Shown: one piece after another, positions 36,744 through 45,877 of the stretch
Position numbering within the stretch: the stretch's first letter is position 1
How the letters are laid out: each line of letters begins with the position of its first letter
The notes under the pieces: generated by a model
Database searches by the model: none
Told to the model about the DNA's origin: nothing
What the model saw: the letters and a program-made list of their open reading frames with translations, nothing else
Program-made: the position numbers and the translations under genes
From: Ideonella paludis
Lineage (GTDB): Bacteria; Pseudomonadota; Gammaproteobacteria; Burkholderiales; Burkholderiaceae_C
Reading direction: 5' to 3'
Assembly (NCBI RefSeq): GCF_018069865.1
Contig: NZ_JAGQDG010000001.1
Location: 620,001 to 684,000 of the forward strand
DNA length: 64,000 nt

Positions 36744-39476
36744 ATGTCCAGCCTGCCGCATCCAGCACACGCCCTGGCCGAGCACAGCCGCTTTGTGCAG
36801 CGCGTTCGCCGCCGCTATGGCCCCGAGCTGAGCCTGTTGCCCCCGGACGTGCCCGACGCGGCCGCCATCACCGCCCTGGTGCAGCGCCTGCAAGCCGATG
36901 GCCGCGCCCTGCCCGCCGCGCTGCGGGTGGCGCGCCAATTGGTGATGGAGCGCCTGGTGGTGCTGGATGTGGAGCAGCAGGCCCCGCTGACCGACATCAC
37001 CCACACCATGACGTTTTTGGCCGAGGCCACGCTGGAGTTGGCCCTGGCCCAAGCCCGGGCCGAGGCCGACGAGCGCCATGGCGCGCCGCAGACTGACGAC
37101 GGCCAGCCCATTGATTTTTGGATCGTGGGCATGGGCAAGCTGGGTGCCCGGGAGCTGAATGTCTCGTCCGACATCGACCTGATCTATGTGTATGAAGAGC
37201 AGGGCCAGACCCACGGCCCCCAGCCCGTCAGCGCCCATGAGTACTTCAGCCTGGTGGCCAAAAAGCTGTATGCGCTGATAGGCGATGTCACCGAAGACGG
37301 CTTTGTCTTCCGGGTCGATTTGGCGCTGCGCCCCAATGGCAACTCCGGCCCGCCGGTGGTCAGCCTGGCCATGCTCGAAGAATACTTTTTGGTGCAGGGC
37401 CGTGAGTGGGAGCGCTTTGCCTGGCTCAAGAGCCGGGTGGTGGCACCGCGCGCGGGCGTCACCAGCGGCCGGGCACTGCAGCTGCGCTCGCTGGTCACCC
37501 CGTTTGTCTACCGCAAATACCTCGATTACGGGGTGTTTGAGGGCCTGCGCCAGCTGCACCAGAAGATCCGCGACGAAGCCCAGCGCCGTGCCGCTGGCCG
37601 GCCTGAGCGGGCCAATGATGTGAAGCTCTCGCGCGGCGGCATCCGCGAGATCGAGTTCATCGTGCAGTTGCTGCAGGTGGCGCGCGGCGGCCAGTTCCCC
37701 GAGATCCGCACCCGCTCCACCCAAAAAGCCCTGGCCAAGCTGGCCGCCGGGGGCCTGATGCGGGCCGACACCGCGCTGCGCCTGAGCGAGGCCTATGCCT
37801 TCTTGCGCCAGGTGGAGCACCGCATTCAGTACCTGGACGACCAGCAAACCCACCTGCTGCCCACGGCCGACGCCGACTTGGCCTGGATGGCGGCCAGCCT
37901 CGCCATGGTGTGCAATGCCGAGACCTGCCAGCTGATGGACAAGCTCTGCGAGGTGCGCGAGCTGGTGGCCACCGAGTTTGACGCCCTGCTGCACGACGGC
38001 CGCGCCCCGGCCGCCACGCCCGCCGGCGGCTGCAAGAGCTGCGGTGCCCCGCCCTTGGCCCTGGACAACGAAGCCCTGCTGGACAGGCTGCCCGAGGCGC
38101 TGGCCGAGCGCGTGCGCCCCTTTGCCCAGCACCCGCGTGTCCAACACCTGCGGGACGAGGCCCGGCTGCGCCTGGGCAAGCTGGTGCTGCGGGCGGCCCA
38201 ATGCGCCGAAGAGGGCCACTGCACCGTCACCGCAACCCAGCGTTTCATCGACTGGCTGGAGCCCCTGCTGCGCCGCGAAAGCTATATCGCCCTGCTGGTG
38301 GAGCGCCCCGAAGTGCTGCGCCGCCTGCTGCGCCTGCTGGGCCTGGCCCGCTGGCCCATGCGCTACCTGATGCTGCACCCCGGCGTGATCGATGAGCTGG
38401 CCGACGAGCGCCAAATGGCCGACCGCTTTGACCGCGCCGCCTTTGTGGCCGACCTGCAAGACCGCCACGCCGCCTGGGTGCGCTCGGGCGAGGCCGATGA
38501 AGGCGCGCTGCTGGACACCCTGCGCCGCGCCCACCATGCCGAGGTCTTCCGCACCCTGGTGCGGGATGTGGAGCAACGCATCACCGTCGAGCAAGTGGCC
38601 GACGACCTCTCGGCCTTGGCCGACGCGGTGCTGCAAACCGGCTTGCAATGGGCCTGGGGCCACCTCAAGCAGCGCCACCGCGAGGAGCCTCAGTTCGCCG
38701 TCATTGCCTACGGCAAGCTGGGCGGGCTGGAGCTGGGCTATGGCTCAGACCTTGACGTCGTGTTCTTGTACGACGACGCCGACGAGCCCGACCCCGACCG
38801 CGCCCAAGAGGTCTATGCGGCTTTTGTGCGCAAGCTGGTCAACTGGCTGACCCTGCGCACCTCGGCCGGCGAGCTGTTCGACATCGACACCGCCCTGCGC
38901 CCCAACGGCAACTCTGGCCTGCTGGTGACCTCCATCACCTCGTTTGAGAACTACCAGCGCGGACGCGGCAGCAACACCGCCTGGACCTGGGAGCACCAAG
39001 CCATCACCCGGGCCCGCTGCTGCGCCGGGCCTGCCGCCCTGGCCGAGCGCTTTGAGGCCACCCGCCGCGCCGTGATGGCCGCCCCGCGCGACGCCGACGC
39101 GCTGCGCCAAGAGATCAGCGCCATGCGCGACAAAGTGCGCCAAGCCCACCCCACCCGCGAAGGCCGCTTTGATGTGAAGCACAGCGACGGCGGCATGATG
39201 GACGCCGAATTTGCCGTGCAATATCTGGTGCTGACCCACAGCGCTAGCCACCCCACGCTGCAAGACAACGCCGGCAACATCGCCCTGCTGCAGCGCGCTG
39301 ATGCCGCCGGCCTGCTGCCCGAAGGCACGGGCCACGCCGCCGCCAACGCCTACCGCGAAATGCGCCGCGCCCAACACCGCGCCCGCCTGGACGAGCAAGC
39401 CACCGTGTTTGACCCCGACTTCATGGCCACCGAGCGCGAGGCCATTCGGGCGGTGTGGCGGGCGGTGTTTGGGTGA
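36744..39476 (+). CDS. glnE: bifunctional glutamine synthetase adenylyltransferase / deadenylase
   Basis: Controls glutamine synthetase by adding or removing AMP in response to PII. The 910-residue length is complete. Two nucleotidyltransferase domains are present. The N-terminal deadenylase has IVGMGKLGARELNVSSDIDL around residue 140 and VDLALRPNGNSGPPV. The C-terminal adenylyltransferase has IAYGKLGGLELGYGSDLDVV around 660 and DTALRPNGNSGLLV. KHSDGGMMDAEFAVQYL follows. Between the domains is a short CxxC-containing loop (GCKSCGAPP). No PII or glnA gene is in the window. Confidence 0.96.
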   Translation: MSSLPHPAHALAEHSRFVQRVRRRYGPELSLLPPDVPDAAAITALVQRLQADGRALPAALRVARQLVMERLVVLDVEQQAPLTDITHTMTFLAEATLELALAQARAEADERHGAPQTDDGQPIDFWIVGMGKLGARELNVSSDIDLIYVYEEQGQTHGPQPVSAHEYFSLVAKKLYALIGDVTEDGFVFRVDLALRPNGNSGPPVVSLAMLEEYFLVQGREWERFAWLKSRVVAPRAGVTSGRALQLRSLVTPFVYRKYLDYGVFEGLRQLHQKIRDEAQRRAAGRPERANDVKLSRGGIREIEFIVQLLQVARGGQFPEIRTRSTQKALAKLAAGGLMRADTALRLSEAYAFLRQVEHRIQYLDDQQTHLLPTADADLAWMAASLAMVCNAETCQLMDKLCEVRELVATEFDALLHDGRAPAATPAGGCKSCGAPPLALDNEALLDRLPEALAERVRPFAQHPRVQHLRDEARLRLGKLVLRAAQCAEEGHCTVTATQRFIDWLEPLLRRESYIALLVERPEVLRRLLRLLGLARWPMRYLMLHPGVIDELADERQMADRFDRAAFVADLQDRHAAWVRSGEADEGALLDTLRRAHHAEVFRTLVRDVEQRITVEQVADDLSALADAVLQTGLQWAWGHLKQRHREEPQFAVIAYGKLGGLELGYGSDLDVVFLYDDADEPDPDRAQEVYAAFVRKLVNWLTLRTSAGELFDIDTALRPNGNSGLLVTSITSFENYQRGRGSNTAWTWEHQAITRARCCAGPAALAERFEATRRAVMAAPRDADALRQEISAMRDKVRQAHPTREGRFDVKHSDGGMMDAEFAVQYLVLTHSASHPTLQDNAGNIALLQRADAAGLLPEGTGHAAANAYREMRRAQHRARLDEQATVFDPDFMATEREAIRAVWRAVFG

Positions 39477-39525
39477 GTGGCGCAGGGGGCAACCCAGTAC
39501 GCCGCTGAGAGAACTTCAGCTGGAT

Positions 39526-40062
39526 TCAATCCACCGGGTACAGCCGTACTGCACCGGGCAGACTCTTGCCGTCCACACCGATCAAGTTACTTTCTTTGCC
39601 CATATTAGAAACCTGTGATAGATAAAAATCAGAGGCTGCGGCGGGCGAGGCCAAGGGCACCACCAATCGATGTTTCAAAATTTCCTGGCCCTTTTTTCGA
39701 CTGACATCATACGGTATCGTCTTGATTAAGGTTTTCAAGCCATTCAGCTCTAATTTGTAGAGACGGAAATGAGAAATACTTGGAGATCCATCTTTCCAGG
39801 TAACGGTCAGTTGACTATCCCTGACGACAATATTGACCTCATAGGGAGGAGAGAATGGATGTTTGAGATACTCTTCAATGCTAATGCCTGACGGATCCCC
39901 AGTGTGTTGAGTTTTCTGTTGCGAGGCAGATTTAACATCTTCCGCCGGGGCCTGCTGAACATCGCCGCCCTGTGCGCCCGCATTAAAACCAACTTCCGAC
40001 GCCATCAATTGATGGCCGCACGCGCAGAAAGCCAATAAGAGGAGCCATGAAATTAGTTTCAT
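39526..40062 (-). CDS. AT-rich secreted protein with fibronectin-III-like domain
   Basis: A 178-residue exported protein. The signal peptide MKLISWLLLLAFCACGHQLMA could end at LMA-SE; Cys residues are present but the lipobox is poor. A Gln/Ser/Asp-rich linker follows. The C-terminal 100 residues alternate in beta-strand fashion (NIVVRDSQLTVTWKDGSPSI, FRLYKLELNG, DFYLSQVSNMGKESNLIGV), like a fibronectin type III unit. Base composition is far more AT-rich than both neighbours. It is divergent from the rhombosortase gene across 72 nt. Unknown function, possibly horizontally acquired. Confidence 0.7.
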   Translation of the reverse strand: MKLISWLLLLAFCACGHQLMASEVGFNAGAQGGDVQQAPAEDVKSASQQKTQHTGDPSGISIEEYLKHPFSPPYEVNIVVRDSQLTVTWKDGSPSISHFRLYKLELNGLKTLIKTIPYDVSRKKGQEILKHRLVVPLASPAAASDFYLSQVSNMGKESNLIGVDGKSLPGAVRLYPVD

Positions 40063-40134
40063 TCTTGTCTCCAGAAACTATGGGCCGGCGAGTGATATTG
40101 CAAATTAAATGTCGCATCCATCATAATAGATCGG

Positions 40135-40797
40135 ATGGAAGATTTCCAATCCTTTCGGCGGGGTAGGGTGCTTTGGTTAGTGTCTGTTCTGACGCTTTGC
40201 GCTGCTTCTTTTTTCACCTCCACCCAGGCCCCCAGCACCTGGGACTGGCAACCCGCCCTGGCCCTGCAACAGCCCTGGCGCAGTGTCACCGGCGCGTTGG
40301 TGCATTGGAGCCCGCAACATTTGGGGCTGAACCTGATGGGCGCGGCGCTGGTGGGCCTGTTGGGCTGGCGCAGCGGGGTGACGCTGCGCGACAGCCTAGC
40401 CTGGCTGCTGAGCTGGCCGCTGACGCACTGGGGCCTGATGTTGCAGCCCGAGCTGCTGCACTATGGCGGGCTCTCCGGCGTGCTGCATGGCGGCGCGGCG
40501 ATTGCCGCTTGGCGGCTCAGCCGGCAGGCCGATGCACGCCAGCGCTGGGTGGGGCGGCTGCTGGGCGCCGGTTTGGTGCTCAAATGCCTGAGTGAAACGC
40601 CCTGGCAGGGTGCCTTGCAGCGCGTCGAAGGCTTTGACTTTGCGCTGGCCCCGTTGGCCCACAGCAGCGGTGTGCTGAGTGCTGGTCTGATGCTCTTGCT
40701 GCTGAATCTGCCTGCGGCCGTCGCTTCTCTTTCTTCTTCATCCTCTTCTTCTGACCCGTCTGCCCCCGCTCATGACCGACCGACGCGCCCATCTTGA
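40135..40797 (+). CDS. rrtA: rhombosortase (rhomboid-like intramembrane serine protease)
   Basis: A 220-residue, six-helix membrane protease. Diagnostic segments are VHWSPQHLGLNLMGAALVG (HxxxN box), YGGLSGVLHGGAAIAAW with the catalytic Ser in GLSGVLHG, and LAPLAHSSGVLSAG with the catalytic His. The compact size and the GxSGVLHG signature fit the rhombosortase family, which trims GlyGly-CTERM sorting tails. The C-terminal tail is Ser/Asp/Pro-rich. No GlyGly-CTERM protein was seen in this window. The 3' end overlaps the DMT transporter gene by 26 nt. Confidence 0.85.
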   Translation: MEDFQSFRRGRVLWLVSVLTLCAASFFTSTQAPSTWDWQPALALQQPWRSVTGALVHWSPQHLGLNLMGAALVGLLGWRSGVTLRDSLAWLLSWPLTHWGLMLQPELLHYGGLSGVLHGGAAIAAWRLSRQADARQRWVGRLLGAGLVLKCLSETPWQGALQRVEGFDFALAPLAHSSGVLSAGLMLLLLNLPAAVASLSSSSSSSDPSAPAHDRPTRPS

Positions 40798-41689
40798 TCT
40801 CTTTGCCATGGTCTGCTTGGTGGGCTGCGCCGCACTCTGGGGCTTGAACCAAACCGCCACCAAGGTGGCGCTGGCCGAGATCCCGCCACTGCTGCAAGCG
40901 GGCGTGCGCTCACTGTGCGCGGCGGTGCTGCTGGCCGGCTGGATCATCTACAAGAAGCTGGATCTGGCCCCCGGCGAAGGCCACTGGGCCTACACCTGGC
41001 GCGGCGGGCTGTTGACCGGCAGTTTGTTTGCGGCTGAGTTCGCCTGCATCTTCATTGGCCTGCAGTACACCACCGCGTCACGCATGGTGGTGTTTGTCTA
41101 TTTCTCGCCCTTGGTGGTGGCTGCGGCCATGCCCTTGGTGGCGCCCCAAGAAAAGCTGCATGCCCGCCAGGTGCTGGGCCTATTGGGTGCCTTCGCGGGC
41201 TTGGTATGGGCCTTTTCTGAAGGCTTCCACACCCCCACGGTGGGCGACAAGCAATGGCTGGGCGACGCCCTGGGTGCCTTGGCCGCCGTGCTGTGGGCCG
41301 GCACCACGCTGAGCATCCGCGGCAGCCGCCTGGCCACCGCCCTGCCCGAGCAGACCCTGATGTATCAGTTAGTCGTCTCCGGCGTGGCACTGGCCGGGGC
41401 CGGCTGGCTCAGCGGCGAGCTGTGGCCCGCACAGATCAGCGCCCTGGCCTGGGGCTCCCTCGCCTTTCAAATTGTGGTCGTCACCTTTGCCAGCTACCTG
41501 CTGTGGTTCTGGCTGGTGCGCCACTATGCCGCCGCCACCATCTCCGCCTTCACCCTGCTGACCCCGGTCTTCGGCCTGCTGTTTGGCGTCTGGCTGCTGA
41601 ACGACCCCCTGACCGACCGCCTGCTGCTGGCCCTGGTGGCGGTGGCGGGCGGGATTGGTTTGGTGAGTTGGCCCAGAAGAGCTTCCTAG
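40772..41689 (+). CDS. EamA/DMT-family transporter
   Basis: A 305-residue drug/metabolite transporter with ten predicted membrane helices in two EamA repeats. The N-repeat shows LVGCAALWGLNQTATKVALAEIPP, then RSLCAAVLLAG. The C-repeat shows SYLLWFWLVRHYAAATISAFTLL, then TPVFGLLFGVWLLNDPLT. Substrate is unknown; amino acid or metabolite efflux is common in the family. Start overlaps rrtA, which suggests coupled expression. Confidence 0.9.
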   Translation: MTDRRAHLDLFAMVCLVGCAALWGLNQTATKVALAEIPPLLQAGVRSLCAAVLLAGWIIYKKLDLAPGEGHWAYTWRGGLLTGSLFAAEFACIFIGLQYTTASRMVVFVYFSPLVVAAAMPLVAPQEKLHARQVLGLLGAFAGLVWAFSEGFHTPTVGDKQWLGDALGALAAVLWAGTTLSIRGSRLATALPEQTLMYQLVVSGVALAGAGWLSGELWPAQISALAWGSLAFQIVVVTFASYLLWFWLVRHYAAATISAFTLLTPVFGLLFGVWLLNDPLTDRLLLALVAVAGGIGLVSWPRRAS

Positions 41690-41696
41690 CACCGCC

Positions 41697-42071
41697 ATGG
41701 AGAGATTTTTCCGCGCACTCGGCTCTGCCGCTACGTCGTTTTTCCATTTGATGCTGCCCATCAGTTGGATGCGTCTGACGGTAGACGACCCAAGACGCTT
41801 GGAGATCGCCAGCAGCCGGGGCGATTTGGTGGTGGACAGTCACCGCCGGGTGATCTCTCGGCGCGGCGAGGTGATCGCCAAGTTCGAGGAGATCAAGTTC
41901 ATTGTGCTGTGCAAAATCCGGCGTGGAGAGTACGGCATCTTCTGGTCCGTTCGGCTGCACAGGGGGCCGTTGGTGAACATCGACCTCGGCGCCTGCGAAG
42001 ACGACTTGGACGCTAGCTTGATCGCAGCGCGCATCTCCAAGGCGCTGGACGTGCCGGTGAAGTACTGGTGA
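41697..42071 (+). CDS. uncharacterised 124-residue protein
   Basis: A short protein with an N-terminal hydrophobic stretch (FFHLMLPISWMRLTV), then a beta-rich pattern: LEIASSRGDLVVDSHRRVIS, FEEIKFIVLCKIRRGEYGIF, WSVRLHRGPLVNIDLG. It ends in a helix (LIAARISKALDVPVKYW). The alternation resembles a small membrane-associated PH-like domain, but I cannot assign a family. It is 7 nt after the DMT gene and probably in the same transcript. Confidence 0.7.
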   Translation: MERFFRALGSAATSFFHLMLPISWMRLTVDDPRRLEIASSRGDLVVDSHRRVISRRGEVIAKFEEIKFIVLCKIRRGEYGIFWSVRLHRGPLVNIDLGACEDDLDASLIAARISKALDVPVKYW

Positions 42072-42102
42072 GACCGCCAGTGAACGACGGAGCAGCGTTG
42101 AG

Positions 42103-42483
42103 ATGGTCGGCATCCCCTCTTCAGCATTCTTCATAGCGCTGGAACGCCGCCGCACCCAAGCGCTGGTGGCGGGTGACTTGGCGGTGGTGGAGAGCTTGCA
42201 CGCGCCCAGCTACGAGTTGATCACTCCGGCTGGTGCGGTGTTCAGCCGCGAGCGCTATCTGGCGGCGATTGCAGAAGGGCCGTTCTATACCGCCTGGGAG
42301 ATGGGCGAAGACATGCGCGTGCAGGCCACGGCAGAGATGGCCTTGCTGCGCTATCAGGCGCGCCTACACTTTCCGTCGGGCAAGGTGGTGCACTGCTGGC
42401 ACACCGACAGCTATGCGCTGCAGGGCGGCCAATGGCAGGCCGTGTGGTCACAGGCCACGGCCATTTCGGCGCCCAGGTCATGA
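42103..42483 (+). CDS. NTF2-like / DUF4440-type protein
   Basis: A 126-residue cone-shaped NTF2-fold protein. The opening helix ALERRRTQALVAGDLAVVESL is followed by HAPSYELITPAGAVFSRERYL, a LLRYQARLHFPSGKVVHCWH strand pair and a terminal GGQWQAVWSQAT. This matches the DUF4440/SnoaL-like pattern. Such proteins bind small hydrophobic ligands or act as isomerases; no catalytic residue can be assigned. Confidence 0.8.
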   Translation: MVGIPSSAFFIALERRRTQALVAGDLAVVESLHAPSYELITPAGAVFSRERYLAAIAEGPFYTAWEMGEDMRVQATAEMALLRYQARLHFPSGKVVHCWHTDSYALQGGQWQAVWSQATAISAPRS

Positions 42484-42575
42484 TTTCATTTCCACATCAT
42501 TCGTGTCTAGGAAGACCGTGCTGCGGCACGGCGGGGCGAAGCAACAACGACATTTAGAGATGGAATGAGGAGTTG

Positions 42576-43154
42576 ATGGACATGGCCACTGTGCGTTTGG
42601 GGCATCGCCCCGTGTTGTTGATCGTGGATGTGCAGGTCGGCGTGATGGCCGAGGCTTGGCAGGCCGAGCGGGTCATCGCCCAGGTGAAGACAGCCGTGGC
42701 GCGCGCCCGCGCCGCCCAGGTGCCCGTGCTGTGGGTGCAGCACGGCGACGCCGAGATGCCGCAAGGCTCAGTGCCCTGGCAATGGGTGGAAGGCTTGGGG
42801 CCCGCAGCAGGCGAGGTCTTGATCCACAAGGCTTTCAACTCGGCATTTGAGCAGACGGATCTGGAGCAGGCCTTGGCGCAATGTGGGGCCACGCACCTGT
42901 TCTTGGCTGGTGCGTCCAGCAACTGGTGCATCCGCGCCACCGCCTATGCTGCGCTGGAGCGAGGCTACGACCTGACCCTGGTGCAAGACGCCCACACCAC
43001 GCAGAGCATGCCCTTGGGCGAGGGCCAAGAGATCGCCGCTGAGAGCATCGTGCGCGAATTGAACATCGTCATGCAGTGGCTAAGCTACCCGGGGCGGCGC
43101 AACCGCGTGATGAAGGCGGAGGCCTTGGACTTTGACGCAGCGCTGAACCAGTGA
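42576..43154 (+). CDS. isochorismatase-like cysteine hydrolase
   Basis: Cysteine hydrolase of the isochorismatase superfamily, 192 residues. Triad positions are visible: LLIVDVQVGVMAEAW (Asp), EVLIHKAFNSAFEQTDLEQAL (Lys) and LFLAGASSNWCIRATAYAALERGYD (Cys in the SxWCIRAT loop). A possible nicotinamidase, N-carbamoyl amidase or similar amidohydrolase. TGAGGAG lies just before the ATG at 42576; a TTG three nt upstream is an alternative start. Confidence 0.88.
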   Translation: MDMATVRLGHRPVLLIVDVQVGVMAEAWQAERVIAQVKTAVARARAAQVPVLWVQHGDAEMPQGSVPWQWVEGLGPAAGEVLIHKAFNSAFEQTDLEQALAQCGATHLFLAGASSNWCIRATAYAALERGYDLTLVQDAHTTQSMPLGEGQEIAAESIVRELNIVMQWLSYPGRRNRVMKAEALDFDAALNQ

Positions 43155-43190
43155 TCTGCTCAGATGCGTCAGACAGCGCGTTAGGCCCGC

Positions 43191-43610
43191 TTAAAGGCCG
43201 CTGATCACCCAGGCCGCCCACAGGATCACCAGCAACACAAAGCTGGCCAGAAAGGCCGCCAAGCGGTGCATCACGCGGTTGTAGGTGCAATGGATGAGGG
43301 TGTGGACGACGCGCAGGCTCACATAGGCCCAAGCCCCGGCCACCAGCCAGTCAGGCATGCGTTGCTGGGCCATCGCCATGGCGCAGAGGGCGTAAAACAG
43401 GACGGGCGTTTCAAACAAGTTTTGGAAGTTGTCAGCCGCCTGGGTGTCTTGCAAGCGCTCACTCATTTGTGCCCGCGTGGCAGCCGCCTGGGGGTGGACG
43501 CGCTTGCTGCGCATTTCCCTTACCCTGCAGAACAACATGCGGCTGCCTACGGCGAAAGCCAAGCCGACAAGGACGAGGCAGCTCAGCATCAGGTGTTGGG
43601 CGTTGGTCAT
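43191..43610 (-). CDS. MAPEG family membrane protein
   Basis: A 139-residue, four-helix membrane protein of the membrane-associated eicosanoid/glutathione family. Features: SCLVLVGLAFAVGSRMLF, then DNFQNLFETPVLFYALC (the FQNxFE(T/L)P motif of MAPEG), then AWAYVSLRVVHTLIHCTYNRV. These proteins conjugate or reduce lipophilic substrates with glutathione. I start at MTNAQHLM (43610); the longer frame to 43655 has an unlikely charged leader. It is divergent from a GST gene, consistent with a glutathione theme. Confidence 0.88.
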   Translation of the reverse strand: MTNAQHLMLSCLVLVGLAFAVGSRMLFCRVREMRSKRVHPQAAATRAQMSERLQDTQAADNFQNLFETPVLFYALCAMAMAQQRMPDWLVAGAWAYVSLRVVHTLIHCTYNRVMHRLAAFLASFVLLVILWAAWVISGL

Positions 43611-43774
43611 GGGGAGGTCGACGTCAAGGCGTGCCGAACGGTGGCGCCGGAGCATAGCCGCAGTCCCCTCCGAGTGCCATTCGGTGCGGCCCTGAGGGCT
43701 TCACCTTGGCGACAGCCCAAGTGTGAGCCCTGTGGGACACTGACCGCTCTTTGTGTCGCGTCAGGAGTGTTGCC

Positions 43775-44452
43775 ATGATCACGCTGTGTGGATTTGCGGT
43801 GTCCAACTACTACAACAAGATCAAGCTGGTCTTGCTGGAAAAGGGCATTCCCTTCACCGAAGAAGTGGTGATGACCAACAGCAAAGATGAGGCGGTGCTG
43901 GCGGCTTCGCCGCTGGGCAAAATTCCTTTCATTCGGACCCCTGAAGGCACGCTGTGCGAGAGCAGCGTGATTGCTGAGTACCTGGAGGAGCTGCAGCCGC
44001 AGCCCAGCTTGCTGCCCGGCTCCGCGCTGCAGCGCGGCAAGGTGCGCGAGCTGTGCACCTTTGTGGACCTGCACCTGGAGCTGGTGGTGCGCGAGCTGTA
44101 TGCCCAGGCCTTTTTTGGCGGCACGGTCAGCGAAGGCACGCAGGCCCGCGTCAAGCGCCAGTTGGAGAAGAACATTCCGGCCTTCCAGCGCCTGGCGAAG
44201 TTCGGCCCTTATGTGGCGGGCGACACCTTCACCCTGGCCGATTGCGCGGCTTATGTGAGCCTGCCGCTGGTGGCCATGGCCACCAAGACGGTCTTGGGCA
44301 GCGACATGCTGGCGGACGCCGGCGTGGACTGGAAGGGCTACGTCAAGCTCCTGGGCGAGCGGCCCAGCGTGCAGCGTGTAGCGGCCGACCGCAAGGCCGC
44401 GCAAGATGCGCAGATCGCAGCCATCAAGGCGAAGGCGGCAGCGGGCGGCTGA
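43775..44452 (+). CDS. glutathione S-transferase
   Basis: A 225-residue GST. N-domain: MITLCGFAVSNYYNKIKLVL, then PLGKIPFIRTPEGTLCESSVIAEYLEE with the cis-Pro and the ES glutathione site. C-domain: GPYVAGDTFTLADCAAYVSL carrying the N-capping Asp. An Ala/Lys-rich tail ends the protein. TCAGGAG precedes the ATG at 43775. The last 29 nt overlap the convergent DUF418 gene. Confidence 0.92.
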   Translation: MITLCGFAVSNYYNKIKLVLLEKGIPFTEEVVMTNSKDEAVLAASPLGKIPFIRTPEGTLCESSVIAEYLEELQPQPSLLPGSALQRGKVRELCTFVDLHLELVVRELYAQAFFGGTVSEGTQARVKRQLEKNIPAFQRLAKFGPYVAGDTFTLADCAAYVSLPLVAMATKTVLGSDMLADAGVDWKGYVKLLGERPSVQRVAADRKAAQDAQIAAIKAKAAAGG

Positions 44453-45623
44453 GCCAGCGCTGCATCAAGGCCTCCAGCGGGCCGGTGGGGTGGCGTGCCA
44501 GCCACCACCGTGCGCCCGCCAACTGCAGCCCATAGACCAGCCCGGCAGCACCCAGGGTCTGGGCCAGCGTGAGCTGGCCAACCCAGCCTAAACCGTAGCC
44601 GGTGAAGAGCAGGGCGCAGATCAGGGACTGGCTCAAGTACAGCGTCAGACTCATGCGGCCAGCCTGAGCCAGGGGTCGCAAAAAGGCCGGGGCTTGGGGC
44701 TGCTGCTCGGCGCGGGCCATCAGCCAGATGTAGGCGCCGCTGAGCGCCGGGCCCAAGGCCACCAAGGCCCAAACCCCGATGAGTTGGGTGAGGCCATCCG
44801 TCGCCACCATGCCGCGCGCATAGAGCCAGGCGCCCAGGACACCGAGACTGCCCAAGAGCAGGCCTCGCCGCAAGGGCCACGCGCCAAGGCTGGCGCGCAA
44901 CCCACCCGACAGGGCCACGGCACTGCCCAGCAGCATCCACATCAAGGTGCTGGGGAACTGCAGCAGCAGCAAGTTAGGCAGCGCATCGACCCAGTCCACC
45001 ACCCTCTGTTGATGCATGCGCCAACCCCCTTCACTCAGGGCCAGTTGGGCCGTGTGGGCTTGGGCCAGTGCTTGCTCAAACTCCTTTGCGCTCGGCGCTG
45101 CAGCCAGCTCGCCCATGGCGCTGACGGCGACCGCGATGGCGCCATAGACCACGGCCAGCATCAGCCACAGGCCAATGGCCACCTTGATGCGCCGCGTCAC
45201 CGGCCAATCACGCCATCGCAGCAGCACGGCGCCCAGCACCCCATAGGTCAGCAGCACATCACCTGGAAACAGCAGCGTGCCATGCAACAGCCCCAGCGCC
45301 AGCAAGGCCCACTGGCGCCGCCGAGCCTTGGATACCGCCACAGGTGTTGCATTCACCCCCAACTGCAGCACCAAGCTGTAACCAAACAAGAAAGAGAACA
45401 AGGGGTAGAACTTGCCCTCAAAGAACAGGCTGATGAGCCAGCGGCAGGCCACATCCCAGTCCCCCACAAAGCTGGGCTCGGGCAGACCCCGCCATTGGTA
45501 GGCGGATGAGAACCACTGGATGTTGACGACCAAGATGCCACCCAGGGCCAAGCCTCGCAAGGCATCCAGCCCCCACTGGCGCGAGGGGGTGGTGGGTGAG
45601 GCAGAAGGGGAGGAGTCCTTCAT
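44424..45623 (-). CDS. DUF418 family membrane protein
   Basis: A 399-residue membrane protein with about ten helices. The N-terminus GLDALRGLALGGILVVNIQW is the DUF418/YeiB opening (LDxLRGxALxGIxxVN). FFEGKFYPLFSFLFGYSLVLQ follows, and the C-terminal part GRMSLTLYLSQSLICALLF is the acyltransferase-3-like conserved GRxaLTnYlxqS segment. Function is unknown; a transporter or acyl transfer role is proposed for relatives. The start at 45623 is preferred over 45653. It overlaps the GST gene tail to tail. Confidence 0.88.
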   Translation of the reverse strand: MKDSSPSASPTTPSRQWGLDALRGLALGGILVVNIQWFSSAYQWRGLPEPSFVGDWDVACRWLISLFFEGKFYPLFSFLFGYSLVLQLGVNATPVAVSKARRRQWALLALGLLHGTLLFPGDVLLTYGVLGAVLLRWRDWPVTRRIKVAIGLWLMLAVVYGAIAVAVSAMGELAAAPSAKEFEQALAQAHTAQLALSEGGWRMHQQRVVDWVDALPNLLLLQFPSTLMWMLLGSAVALSGGLRASLGAWPLRRGLLLGSLGVLGAWLYARGMVATDGLTQLIGVWALVALGPALSGAYIWLMARAEQQPQAPAFLRPLAQAGRMSLTLYLSQSLICALLFTGYGLGWVGQLTLAQTLGAAGLVYGLQLAGARWWLARHPTGPLEALMQRWLSRPLPPSP

Positions 45624-45877
45624 GACAAGCTCAAGGCTATGCACATCGTGCACATGCTCGCATGACTGGGAAAGGAAATATTTGTACGGACACTAGACAA
45701 AATGAACCGTTTGGTTCTACATTTGAACTTATCAGTTCACTTGCAGACGACGGGATCAAATTTTCTCGATGAGCAGCGTGCAACTTGTCACATTTTGGAG
45801 AAGCTGGTGATGGAACTTCAGGGTAGAAACGCGGTCAATCCCTTGTGGGTTGGGTTTCAGCGTTCCGGCGCTGGCCC

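Noticed and set aside
36573-38678. 701-residue frame antisense to glnE
   Set aside because: Gln/His/Gly-rich translation typical of the antisense of a GC-biased gene; glnE motifs on the plus strand are unmistakable.
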